Source: Bradyrhizobium amphicarpaeae
GTDB taxonomy: Bacteria > Pseudomonadota > Alphaproteobacteria > Rhizobiales > Xanthobacteraceae
Reading direction: 5' to 3'
DNA: 64,000 nt
Assembly: GCF_002266435.3 (NCBI RefSeq)
Contig: NZ_CP029426.2
Span: 310,001-374,000 of the forward strand
The notes beneath the pieces were generated by a model. That model saw only the letters and a list, made by a program, of their open reading frames with translations. It did no database searches and was not told where the DNA came from. The position numbers were made by a program, and so were the translations under genes. Shown piece after piece: positions 1 to 7,545 of this stretch (the stretch's first letter is position 1; every line of letters starts with the position of its first letter).

Positions 1-1221
1 GTAAGAGAGGCCTTCCGGCGCGTTGAAGCTCGGCAGACAGCACAACAATTCGCAGACGCGCTCGCTCGTGTTCAAAGGTCCCGACGACAGCGAGAACAGA
101 TCGACGAATTTTTCCCGCAGTATCGGATATTTCTCCGGACTGATGGTGTTGGGCATCACGGCGACGAGCTGTTCCTGCGGGATCAGCGAGGTCAGCGGCA
201 GCACCTTCTCGCCGTTGCGCAGGCCGTAGCCGATCGAGATGCTTTCGGGATTGCAGGGCAGCGGGATCATGTCCTTGTCGCCGAACACCCCGGTCTCGAT
301 CACGCGCTTGCGGATCTCCGACAGCATGATGCGGTCGGTCTTCTCGTCGAAATTTTCGTTGCGGCCGGCGTCCTGCACCGGCTGCAGGGTGACGCCGCGC
401 ACGCATGACCAGGTGAGCGCGTGGCGGACGATGTCGCCGATCTCGGTGTCGTTGACACCGCGCTTGATGGTCGCGACCAGTGTGGTCGAAACGCCAAAAT
501 GCTCGAGATTCTCCAGCGCCTGCTGGCGGATTTTTCGCAAATCCGCGCCGCGCAGGTCGATCAGCGCATCGCGCTGTAATGAATCGAACTGGAGATAGAC
601 CTCCAGCCCGCGCTTGTTCTCGGCCAGCCGTGCCACGAAATCCTTCTCACGCGCAATGCGCAGGCCGTTGGTGTTGATCATGACGTGGCGGATCGGGCGA
701 GCGCGTACGGCGTCCAGGATTGCGAAGAAGTCCGGATGCAGCGTCGGCTCGCCACCGGATATCTGCACCAGGTCAGGCTCGCCCTCGCTCGCGACAAGCG
801 CATCCAGCATCTTCTCGATGGTGGCGAGCGGGGTGAATTTCGTTCGCGCGGGCGAGGATTCGGCGAAGCAGACGGGGCAGGTCAGATTGCAGTGCTCGGT
901 GATCTCGATCAGCGCCAGGCAGGAATGCTGCTCGTGATCGGAGCAGAGACCGCAATCATAGGGACAGCCGAACTCCGTGCGCTGCTGGAATTGCAGCGGC
1001 CGGTCGCCGGGCTTGATGAAATCCTTGCAGAGGCGCCAATAGGCGGCATCCGTCGACACCAACGTCGATTGGACGCCGTGCTCTTTGCAGCGCTTTTCGT
1101 GCCAGACCTCGCTGCCCAGGATCTGGATCTTGGTCGGCACCAGCTTCAGGCAGGTCTCGCAAAGAGATTGGGTCTGGCCCCAGAAAATATAGGGTCGCGA
1201 CTTACGCAACGGCGCGTTCAT
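1..1221 (-). CDS. Tes-like radical SAM protein (COG1964 type), C-terminus beyond left edge
   Basis: The first 407 codons are visible and the frame is still open at base 1. Radical SAM enzymes use a [4Fe-4S] cluster and SAM to make radicals. The cluster motif CNLTCPVC gives C111, C115 and C118, and the SAM-binding GGE is at 156-158. Just before it is CPYDCGLC (C86, C90, C93) with a following His, an arrangement I associate with archaeal tetraether lipid synthase (Tes, MJ0619) and its bacterial relatives. An N-terminal CETC (C21, C24) with C45 and C65 could bind another metal. The ATG overlaps the TGA of the upstream Lgt-like gene (ATGA), so translation is probably coupled. The substrate is unknown. 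A generic radical SAM oxidoreductase is the alternative. Confidence 0.85.
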   Translation of the reverse strand, partial: MNAPLRKSRPYIFWGQTQSLCETCLKLVPTKIQILGSEVWHEKRCKEHGVQSTLVSTDAAYWRLCKDFIKPGDRPLQFQQRTEFGCPYDCGLCSDHEQHSCLALIEITEHCNLTCPVCFAESSPARTKFTPLATIEKMLDALVASEGEPDLVQISGGEPTLHPDFFAILDAVRARPIRHVMINTNGLRIAREKDFVARLAENKRGLEVYLQFDSLQRDALIDLRGADLRKIRQQALENLEHFGVSTTLVATIKRGVNDTEIGDIVRHALTWSCVRGVTLQPVQDAGRNENFDEKTDRIMLSEIRKRVIETGVFGDKDMIPLPCNPESISIGYGLRNGEKVLPLTSLIPQEQLVAVMPNTISPEKYPILREKFVDLFSLSSGPLNTSERVCELLCCLPSFNAPEGLSY

Positions 1222-1934
1222 GCAAGTAACTCGCTTTGTATGGGTCTCGCTTTGGGCGCCGTCGCGAGCATGACGCCGGCGTAGAGCAAAATTGACAGCG
1301 ACAGCAGATGAAACAGGGTGAAGGGGCCGATCAGCGTGCCGTAGGGCTTGAGGAATTCCCACAGGAAGCGTTGCGCTCCATAGTAGACGAGAACCAGGTA
1401 GAAACCATTGGTGATCACAAAGCCGTTCCGGTTCACGACCGCCAGCACATAGAGCAGCGCGAAGGCGGCCATGGCCGCGCTCTCGTAGAGCTGCACGGGA
1501 TGGCGCAGAATGCCGTCGCCAAAATCATGGGCGAAGGGCAGCGCGGTCGGCGTGCCATAGGTGAAATCGTCGAGGCCCGCGAAGTAGCAGCCGAGCCGGC
1601 CGATCGCGATGCCGAGCGCCAGCGGCAGCGCGAAACGTGCGCCGGTTCGCGCGGAAATCCCTGCGGACCATTTGTAGAACTCGATCGCGACGATGCCGCC
1701 GGCGATCGCGCCCTCGACCGAGCGGGCGATGCCGCTCTCGCCCGACAGCCACAGATTGGCGGAGCCGAACAGGTAGGCCCCGAGGCCCGCGCCGAACACC
1801 AGCGCGGCGACATAGGGCAGCTCGAAGGATTGCGCCGGAAACCGCAGGCGCTGTCGCGACAGCCAGTAGACAGCCGCGGCCGCCGCCAGCCATGCGGCAA
1901 TGTCGAAGACGGTGTGAAGGAATGCCCCGCTCAT
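1218..1934 (-). CDS. Lgt-like (prolipoprotein diacylglyceryl transferase family) membrane protein
   Basis: A 238-residue multi-pass membrane protein. Lgt moves diacylglycerol from phosphatidylglycerol to lipobox cysteines. The family signature region is present as GRLGCYFAG, then HPVQLYES, then QRFLWEFLKP; the Arg of GR and the Arg and Glu of RFLWE match residues essential in E. coli Lgt. The protein is shorter than usual Lgt (about 280-290), and the GNFINxE segment is changed to GCYFAG, as in Lgt paralogues that are not the housekeeping enzyme. It ends in an ATGA overlap with the Tes-like radical SAM gene, which suggests a joint lipid reaction (inference). There is no clear ribosome binding site, and the ATG lies in a hairpin loop. 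Confidence 0.8.
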   Translation of the reverse strand: MSGAFLHTVFDIAAWLAAAAAVYWLSRQRLRFPAQSFELPYVAALVFGAGLGAYLFGSANLWLSGESGIARSVEGAIAGGIVAIEFYKWSAGISARTGARFALPLALGIAIGRLGCYFAGLDDFTYGTPTALPFAHDFGDGILRHPVQLYESAAMAAFALLYVLAVVNRNGFVITNGFYLVLVYYGAQRFLWEFLKPYGTLIGPFTLFHLLSLSILLYAGVMLATAPKARPIQSELLA

Positions 1935-1940
1935 GCGGGG
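1925..1940 (-). promoter_or_regulatory. Hairpin with the start codon of the Lgt-like gene in its loop
   Basis: On the coding strand the sequence reads CCCCGC-ATGA-GCGGGG: a perfect six-pair GC stem closing a four-base loop that holds the ATG of the Lgt-like gene. No Shine-Dalgarno sequence precedes it. The structure could limit or gate initiation. A downstream alternative start cannot be excluded. Confidence 0.45.
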
Positions 1941-1973
1941 ATATTAGCCCAGGTTCCAGCCGCGCGGGATAGT

Positions 1974-2016
1974 GCGCCCCGCTCGTTCTCCACGCCGGGG
2001 AAGCGAGGCGGGGCGC
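1974..2016 (-). other. Stable GC stem-loop between the Crp-type gene and the Lgt-like gene
   Basis: Arms at 1974-1985 and 2004-2016 are complementary apart from one extra G, and one arm abuts the stop codon of the regulator gene. No T run follows on the minus strand, so it is not a clear intrinsic terminator. It may protect the 3' end or cause partial termination. Confidence 0.4.
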
Positions 2017-2780
2017 TAGCCGGCCTCCCGCTCCTCGGTCGGGTAGACGCCGCGCAGCACCTCCTCGAAGTGCATTTTCACCGCGTCGTTGCACAGGCAG
2101 GCGCGAAGCTTCAGGCCGTCGCGGTTGCGAACCAGGATCGATCCGCGTCTCGTGTCGAGAATCCGTTCCGCCTTGAACGACTGGAGCACGCGGCTGGCAT
2201 AGCTGCGGCCAACGCCGAGCAGCGTCGCAAGCTGTTCGTGGGTCAGCGGCACGCTGTCCTCGTCGCCGGTCCGCTCCATCGCCGCCAGGATCCATTTGGC
2301 GGTCCGCTGTTCGATGGAATGGATCGCATTGCAGGCGGTCGACTGGAAGATCTGCGCCAGCATGCAATCGGCATAGCGGGCAAAGATATTGCGCAGCGAT
2401 ACCGAGCGCAGCTTGGCCGCTTCCAGCTTGGCGACATGGACGCGCGCAAACGGGCCGCTGAATTTCACGCAGATCCGGGTATAGGCCGGCAGGAACCCCT
2501 CGCTGACGATGCCGCCCACCGCGCCTTCGCGGCCGACCAGGATGGTCTCGACGTCTCGGCCATCCTCGTTGGGGACGAGAAAGGTCGCGAGCGCCGGTCC
2601 GCAGGGGAAGTGGACGACCTGGACGTCGTCACCGGGGCTGTAGAGCAACTGGTTCGCTGCGGAGTTTTCGACGGTCACGTGCGGCGCGAGCAGGGCGTAG
2701 TCTGCCTGGCTCAGACGCCGCAACAGATTGTTGGCCGGACGGTTCTCGACCTCGGTCATCTTGCTGATATGCGCATCCAT
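2016..2780 (-). CDS. Crp/Fnr-family transcriptional regulator
   Basis: 254 residues. A cyclic-nucleotide-binding-like beta barrel covers about residues 20-140, followed by a dimer helix and a winged helix-turn-helix near 185-210, where EQLATLLGVGRSYASRVL is the recognition region. The cysteines do not form an FNR-type cluster set, so the signal is unknown. It is on the same strand as the Lgt-like/radical SAM pair, 81 bases upstream, and could be cotranscribed with it or control it. A response regulator gene diverges upstream. Family assignment is firm; ligand and targets are unknown. Confidence 0.9.
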   Translation of the reverse strand: MDAHISKMTEVENRPANNLLRRLSQADYALLAPHVTVENSAANQLLYSPGDDVQVVHFPCGPALATFLVPNEDGRDVETILVGREGAVGGIVSEGFLPAYTRICVKFSGPFARVHVAKLEAAKLRSVSLRNIFARYADCMLAQIFQSTACNAIHSIEQRTAKWILAAMERTGDEDSVPLTHEQLATLLGVGRSYASRVLQSFKAERILDTRRGSILVRNRDGLKLRACLCNDAVKMHFEEVLRGVYPTEEREAG

Positions 2781-2954
2781 CGTGAACTCCCATCCCCTCG
2801 CACCTTAACGAGTTCCGTGCCTTCCCTGTGTGCACAAGTGGACAGACTGGAGAACGGCGATGTGGTGGGTTTCGTTCCGGGAACCCTCCGCTGTGCGCAG
2901 GCATCGTGTCGCGGCAGTCCTGATCCGAACCCCTACTACACACAAGATGCGATC

Positions 2955-3338
2955 ATGACACCCGCACTCCCCAATGGCGCAAGTTGGCCGGCCGATGTTC
3001 TGATCGTCGAAGACGACCCGATCATCGCGATCGATTTCGAGGACCGTCTGCTCGGGTTTGGGGTTACGGGCGTGCGGAGCGTCGGGTCGGTGACCCAGGC
3101 GCTGGGTGCCATCGCCGAGCGAGCGCCCGATTTCGCGCTGCTCGATGTCGAGCTTATTCGCGAGACGAGCTTTGCGGTCGCCGAGCGGCTGGCAGCGCTG
3201 AAGATCCCGTTCGTGTTCGTCACCGGTTATGGCGCCGAGGCGCGCATTCCGCCTGAATTCTCCGGCCAGCCGCGGTTGCAGAAGCCGTGCTCGAGCGACG
3301 CGCTGGAGGCGGCGCTCAAGGTGCGCGCCCGCGATTAG
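2955..3338 (+). CDS. Single-domain response regulator
   Basis: 127 residues with only a receiver domain. The acidic pocket is IVEDD near residues 17-21, the phospho-acceptor Asp lies in LLDVEL near residue 60, and the conserved Lys is in LQKPCS near the end. With no output domain it should act by binding a partner, as in phosphorelays or histidine-kinase feedback. The ATG at 2955 was chosen; the frame is open far upstream only because it is antisense to other genes. It diverges from the Crp-type gene, and its stop lies three bases from the end of the convergent phoD gene. No kinase is encoded nearby. Confidence 0.85.
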   Translation: MTPALPNGASWPADVLIVEDDPIIAIDFEDRLLGFGVTGVRSVGSVTQALGAIAERAPDFALLDVELIRETSFAVAERLAALKIPFVFVTGYGAEARIPPEFSGQPRLQKPCSSDALEAALKVRARD

Positions 3339-3341
3339 CGA

Positions 3342-4883
3342 TCAGACCTGCTTCGGATCGAGCGTGGTCGACCACAGCGCGACGTCGGCGCGGTCGCGCA
3401 AGGTCACGGTCATCTGGCCCGAGGCTCCGTCGATCTTGACGTGACCGAAGAACTGCATGCCGGCGGACGGCGGCAGGTTCTGGCTGTCCTTGCCGGGCGC
3501 CTTTACGAAGCGCACCTCAGGTCCGAAGGTGTTGTCGAGCGCAGCCGGACCAAAGGTGCCGGCATGCAGCGGGCCCGACACAAATTCCCAGAACGGCTCG
3601 AACTCCTGGAATTGTGCCTTGTTCGGATCGTAATAATGCGCGGCGGCGTAGTGCACGTCCGCGGTCAGCCACACCGTGTTGCTGATCGGCGCCATCTTGA
3701 TGAAGCGTAGAATGTCGGCGATCTCGAGTTCGCGGCCGCGCGCCGGCCCGTCGCCCTGCGCGATCGCTTCCGAGCCGCCCTTCGGCGTGTCCGACACGAC
3801 GAGGCTGAGCGGCATGTCGGAGGCGATCACTTTCCAGGTCGCGCGGGAATTGAGCAGGCCACGCTTGAGCCAGGCGATCTGGTTCGGACCGAGGAAGTAG
3901 CTGGCGGGGCCGTAGGCGGTTTCGAGATTGGGGCCGTTCGGACCGCGATAGCTGCGCTCGTCGAGTACGAACACGTCGAGATGCGGGCCGTAGGAGATCT
4001 GGCGATAGACCCGGCCCGGCTCAACGATGCTCTCGCGCATCGGATACATCTCGTGGAAGGCGCGGCCGGCGCGGGCGGCGAGCAGCGAAATGTCGCGCTC
4101 CTTGTAGGCCGCCGGCAACTCCTTCGACAGCGACCAGTTATTGGTCACCTCGTGGTCGTCCCATTGCACGAAGATCGGGACCTCGGCATTGAAGGCACGT
4201 AGGTTTTCGTCGGTGAGATTGTATTTATGCGCGGCGCGGTACTCGTCGAGCGTCTCCGCGACCTTGGACTTCTCGGGGATGGTGACGTTCTTCCAGATCT
4301 TGCCGTCGGCGAGCTTCACCTCCGATTGGATCGGGCCGTCGGCATAGATGGTATCGCCGGAATGCAGGAAGAAATCCGGACGGTGCTTGCGCATCGCCGA
4401 GAAGGTGAACATGCCGCCGTCATCGGGGTTGATGCCCCAGCCTTGTCCTGCGACGTCGCCGCCCCAGACGAAGCTGACATCACGGCGGTCGGCGGGCGCG
4501 GTGCGGAAGCGGCCGGTCACCGGTTCGCCCTCGATCGCGCCATGCGAGAGATCGCGGAAGCGGATGCGGTAAAGGATGTCCTGGCTGGCAGGCAGGTTAT
4601 CGATCAGCATCTTTGCGGTGAAGTCGCTCTCGGGCAGCGCCGCGATCGGCGGAAGCGCCCGGGCATCCCTGAAGGATTCGGTCGTCGCGACCTCGACCAG
4701 CATCTGCGCGGGCCGGTCGGTGCGGGCCCACACCATGCCGCCGTCGACCGTGACGTCACCCGATTGCACGCCGTGGGTGACCGCGGGCCGATCGGCCGCT
4801 CGCGAGAGATAGGGCATCGCGACGGCACCGAGCGCACCGGCGCCGGTGGCGAGGAAACGGCGGCGGGAGAATTTGATGTTCAT
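3342..4883 (-). CDS. phoD: PhoD-family alkaline phosphatase/phosphodiesterase, Tat-exported
   Basis: 513 residues. The N-terminus has a twin-arginine signal (SRRRFLAT, then a hydrophobic stretch ending near AADRP), so the folded enzyme is exported to the periplasm. The N-terminal domain of the PhoD family is followed by the metallophosphatase core: GDTIYADG, VQWDDHEVTNNW and LTADVHYAA carry Asp/His/Asn ligands for the Fe/Ca centre. It releases phosphate from organic phosphate esters or diesters. Length is typical of the family. No Pho box was confirmed. It ends convergently with the response regulator gene, with almost no spacer. Confidence 0.9.
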   Translation of the reverse strand: MNIKFSRRRFLATGAGALGAVAMPYLSRAADRPAVTHGVQSGDVTVDGGMVWARTDRPAQMLVEVATTESFRDARALPPIAALPESDFTAKMLIDNLPASQDILYRIRFRDLSHGAIEGEPVTGRFRTAPADRRDVSFVWGGDVAGQGWGINPDDGGMFTFSAMRKHRPDFFLHSGDTIYADGPIQSEVKLADGKIWKNVTIPEKSKVAETLDEYRAAHKYNLTDENLRAFNAEVPIFVQWDDHEVTNNWSLSKELPAAYKERDISLLAARAGRAFHEMYPMRESIVEPGRVYRQISYGPHLDVFVLDERSYRGPNGPNLETAYGPASYFLGPNQIAWLKRGLLNSRATWKVIASDMPLSLVVSDTPKGGSEAIAQGDGPARGRELEIADILRFIKMAPISNTVWLTADVHYAAAHYYDPNKAQFQEFEPFWEFVSGPLHAGTFGPAALDNTFGPEVRFVKAPGKDSQNLPPSAGMQFFGHVKIDGASGQMTVTLRDRADVALWSTTLDPKQV

Positions 4884-5005
4884 GAAGGATGGCTCCGAAC
4901 CCTGCGAGATGCGGCTCGATGGATTCCGGGTTCGCGTGGTGCGCGCCCCTGAATGACGGTAACCTATATTGAGACAATGTGACGCAGCGATAACGCGCGC
5001 AAGCG

Positions 5006-6451
5006 TTACGCGTTGCCAGCGGCCCTGAACTGCGCGCCCGCACGTTGCAGGTTCTGCGGCAGGCTGGACAGCACGGCCTTGCGGTCAGCGACGGCGGCGT
5101 GGAACTGATCCAGCGCGATGTTGAAGGCCGTCAGCGAGCCCTCCTCGATCGCGCCGTGATCGAAGCAGCGCAACGTGTCGCGCAGGATTTCGTCGGCCTC
5201 GGCCTGCATCTGGTCGAGCTCTTCGGTCGCCTCGCTCTTGCGCGCGGCCGCGATCATGTCGAGCAGCCTTTCGCGCAGATGGCTGTTGTTGTCGCGCTCG
5301 TCCTTCTTCAGATAGCCCGCGAACCAGGCGCCGATCGAGCCCATGGCGGAGAGCGCCATCAGGCTCCACCAGATGTAATCGCTGTATTTGTCGAGGAAGG
5401 TCTTTTCCTCGCCGTCGACGAAGGCGGCCGCGCCGGGATGCACCGGGATCACCGCGTCCTTGTCGGTGTCGGGCGTCTCGATCTTCGCCGCCAGCGGGAA
5501 TTCCGTCACCAGCTGCTGACGCACGGCGAACAGCTGGCGCGTGAACGCCGCGATGGTGGTGTCGGACACGCCCTTTCGCGCCACGATGTGATGCGAGAAG
5601 CTGATGGTCTTGACCTCGTCATCCGGCCGGGCGGGTGAGCCGCCATAGGTGCCGGCGGGAATCTCGGACGCTTCGTAGACCGGATGATTCTGCGCTATCG
5701 CATCCGCCGACTCGATCGCGAGGAAGCTGGGCGCGCCGAAATCCTTGGTGGAGGCGGCGATCGCGTCCGCGGTGATCTTGCTGTTGACCGGGCCGGCCGC
5801 GAGATAGACGTCGGCCTTCTGGGCCTTGATCGCCTCGGCGGCTTCGTTGGCCGGGAATTGCACGATCTCGACCTTGGCGGGATCGACGCCGTATTGCTGG
5901 AGGATCACCTTGAGCAGATTGACGTTGGCCTGGGTGCGGCCGACGACGCCGACGCGATGGCCGGCGAGCTGCGAGATCTTGGTGATTTTCGGGCCCCGCT
6001 TCTTGCCTTTGCCCGGTACGGACCACAGCACCACGACGTTCTTGCGCAGGGTCGCGACCGCTTGCGCGTTCTTGGGCACGTCGATGTCGCCGCGCACGAT
6101 GGCGAGATCGACCTTGCCTTCCGAAAGCGCATCGGCGCTGGCCGTGGCGCCGTCGGTCTGGATTGGACGCAGCCGGATCTGGCTCTTGTGCTGCGCAAAG
6201 GCTTGCGTCAGCGCCTGCACGACCTTGACGTCATCGCTGTTGGCGGGGCCGACCGCGATCTTCAGCGTCACGGGCCGCATGGCGAAGTAATAGCCGCCGG
6301 CGAGCGTGCCGATGATCGCGAGCACGAGCGCAAGAGTCACGAGTGCAGTCTTCCGCGCCGCGGATCGCGGCGAAGGCGGAGAGGGCGTTTCGGCCAGGTC
6401 CAATCCCCCGGTCATCGATCTCCCAAACAGGCGCTTCAGGCTCAGTTTCAT
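5006..6451 (-). CDS. TAXI-family TRAP-type solute-binding protein with membrane anchors
   Basis: 481 residues. A hydrophobic segment at about 35-57 anchors the protein. It is followed by a TAXI-type periplasmic binding domain (about 58-340, starting LKIAVGPANSDD), then a second transmembrane segment (IWWSLMALSAMGSIGAWFAG) and a charged, probably coiled-coil cytoplasmic tail of about 100 residues. Classic TAXI receptors are soluble and have only the first parts. No TRAP permease gene lies nearby, so it may act as a sensor or feed a distant permease (inference). It is separated from phoD by 122 bases. Confidence 0.8.
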   Translation of the reverse strand: MKLSLKRLFGRSMTGGLDLAETPSPPSPRSAARKTALVTLALVLAIIGTLAGGYYFAMRPVTLKIAVGPANSDDVKVVQALTQAFAQHKSQIRLRPIQTDGATASADALSEGKVDLAIVRGDIDVPKNAQAVATLRKNVVVLWSVPGKGKKRGPKITKISQLAGHRVGVVGRTQANVNLLKVILQQYGVDPAKVEIVQFPANEAAEAIKAQKADVYLAAGPVNSKITADAIAASTKDFGAPSFLAIESADAIAQNHPVYEASEIPAGTYGGSPARPDDEVKTISFSHHIVARKGVSDTTIAAFTRQLFAVRQQLVTEFPLAAKIETPDTDKDAVIPVHPGAAAFVDGEEKTFLDKYSDYIWWSLMALSAMGSIGAWFAGYLKKDERDNNSHLRERLLDMIAAARKSEATEELDQMQAEADEILRDTLRCFDHGAIEEGSLTAFNIALDQFHAAVADRKAVLSSLPQNLQRAGAQFRAAGNA

Positions 6452-6603
6452 CTTGGCCGGCGATTTACGCTCGCAATTGTAGCAAATTTCTTGTCCGGCG
6501 GGGTTACATCTCCGTCATGGTTAGCGGATGGCGGAAATCCCCGTATGAACCCGGGCCTCACCGGGGTGTTAGGGTAAAGTTCCCCTGAAGGACGGAGACG
6601 AGC

Positions 6604-6894
6604 ATGGCAGAACGACTCTCGGCGGAGGCGCGCAGGCAGGCGCTGGGCGGACTACCGGGCTGGACCGAGGTCCAAGGTCGGGATGCCATCGCGAAAACCT
6701 TTATCTTCAAGGATTTCAACGAGGCGTTCGGGTTCATGACCCGGGCCGCGCTGGCCGCCGAGAAGATGGATCACCACCCAGAATGGCGCAACGTCTACAA
6801 GACGGTGGAGGTGGTGCTGTCGACCCACGATGCCGGCGGCGTCACCGCGCTCGACATCGCGCTGGCCCGGACGATGAATGCGATCGCAGGCTGA
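6604..6894 (+). CDS. phhB: Pterin-4a-carbinolamine dehydratase
   Basis: 96 residues, the full length of the family. The enzyme dehydrates 4a-hydroxytetrahydrobiopterin formed by aromatic amino acid hydroxylases. The signature [18 protein letters not shown] contains the catalytic HHP...W region, and the C-terminal TALDIALA is typical. A GGAG-like site lies just before the ATG. It diverges from the TAXI gene. No phenylalanine hydroxylase is in the window, so partner and physiological role here are uncertain. Confidence 0.93.
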   Translation: MAERLSAEARRQALGGLPGWTEVQGRDAIAKTFIFKDFNEAFGFMTRAALAAEKMDHHPEWRNVYKTVEVVLSTHDAGGVTALDIALARTMNAIAG

Positions 6895-6989
6895 GATCGG
6901 CCAACGTCTTGCAGCGCTCGGCCACATCCCCATCTTGTGATCAGCCGGGATGCGGCGCCGCTTTGGGCTGAACCAGGAGTTTGTCGAAC

Positions 6990-7379
6990 ATGGCTGCCGA
7001 GCACAGCGTCGGTTTCGAGCCGGCCGATCGCCTCGCGGAAGATCGCGAGAGCGTGCGCCGCCGCTTCTGGCGCAAGCTGAAGCGTGTCGCCGCGCATCTT
7101 CCATTCGCGGAAGACCTGCTTGCCGCCTACTACTGCGCCTTCGATCGGCAGACACCGCGCCATGTCCAGGCCGCGCTGCTGGGTGCGATCGCCTATTTCA
7201 TCCTGCCGTTCGATTTCGTCGCCGACGTGATGCCGGTCCTCGGCTTCGCCGACGACGCTGCCGTGCTCGCCACCGCCATTCGCATGGTTTCCGGCCACAT
7301 CACGAACGAGCACCGCGAAGCCGCGCGGACGGTGCTGAAGCGTGGGGTGGACGAGGCGAGTGCGGAAGCCGAAGCTTAG
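6990..7379 (+). CDS. YkvA-like DUF1232 membrane protein
   Basis: 129 residues. The central DUF1232 segment (about 45-95: AAYYCAFDRQTPRHVQAALL, then AYFILPFDFVADVMP) has the conserved P-x-D-x-x-x-D turn between hydrophobic helices. A TTG nine bases upstream is in frame, but AGGAG at 6975-6979 is well spaced only for the ATG at 6990. Function of the family is unknown. It follows phhB on the same strand with a 95-base gap, and a palindromic repeat comes right after it. Confidence 0.8.
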   Translation: MAAEHSVGFEPADRLAEDRESVRRRFWRKLKRVAAHLPFAEDLLAAYYCAFDRQTPRHVQAALLGAIAYFILPFDFVADVMPVLGFADDAAVLATAIRMVSGHITNEHREAARTVLKRGVDEASAEAEA

Positions 7380-7401
7380 GAGCGTTTACCACAAGCGCGG
7401 T

Positions 7402-7504
7402 GTCATTCCCCGCGCAAGCGGGGAATCCAGTACGCCGCGGCTTGTCGGTTCAATCGCTGGTGTCTCTGGAATACTGGATCGCCCGCCTTCGCGGGCGATG
7501 ACAG
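7402..7504. repeat. Interspersed palindromic repeat, family R1, copy 1
   Basis: About 103 bases with two GC-rich hairpins at the ends (CCCCGCGCAAGCGGGG and CGCCCGCCTTCGCGGGCG) around a conserved core containing CCAGTACGCCGCGGCTT and GTCTCTGGAATACTGGATC. A second copy with the same core is at 58432-58532. Confidence 0.85.
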
Positions 7505-7545
7505 TTGAGTGTGGCGAGCCTGGGCGGCGCCACGCATGCACATCC

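Noticed and set aside
1308..3338. A 676-codon open frame on the plus strand
   Set aside because: Its first part is antisense to the Lgt-like and Crp-type genes; only the last 127 codons (response regulator) are real. The start was moved to 2955.
6981..6989. TTG start for the YkvA-like gene
   Set aside because: AGGAG at 6975-6979 is too close to TTG but well spaced for the ATG at 6990.
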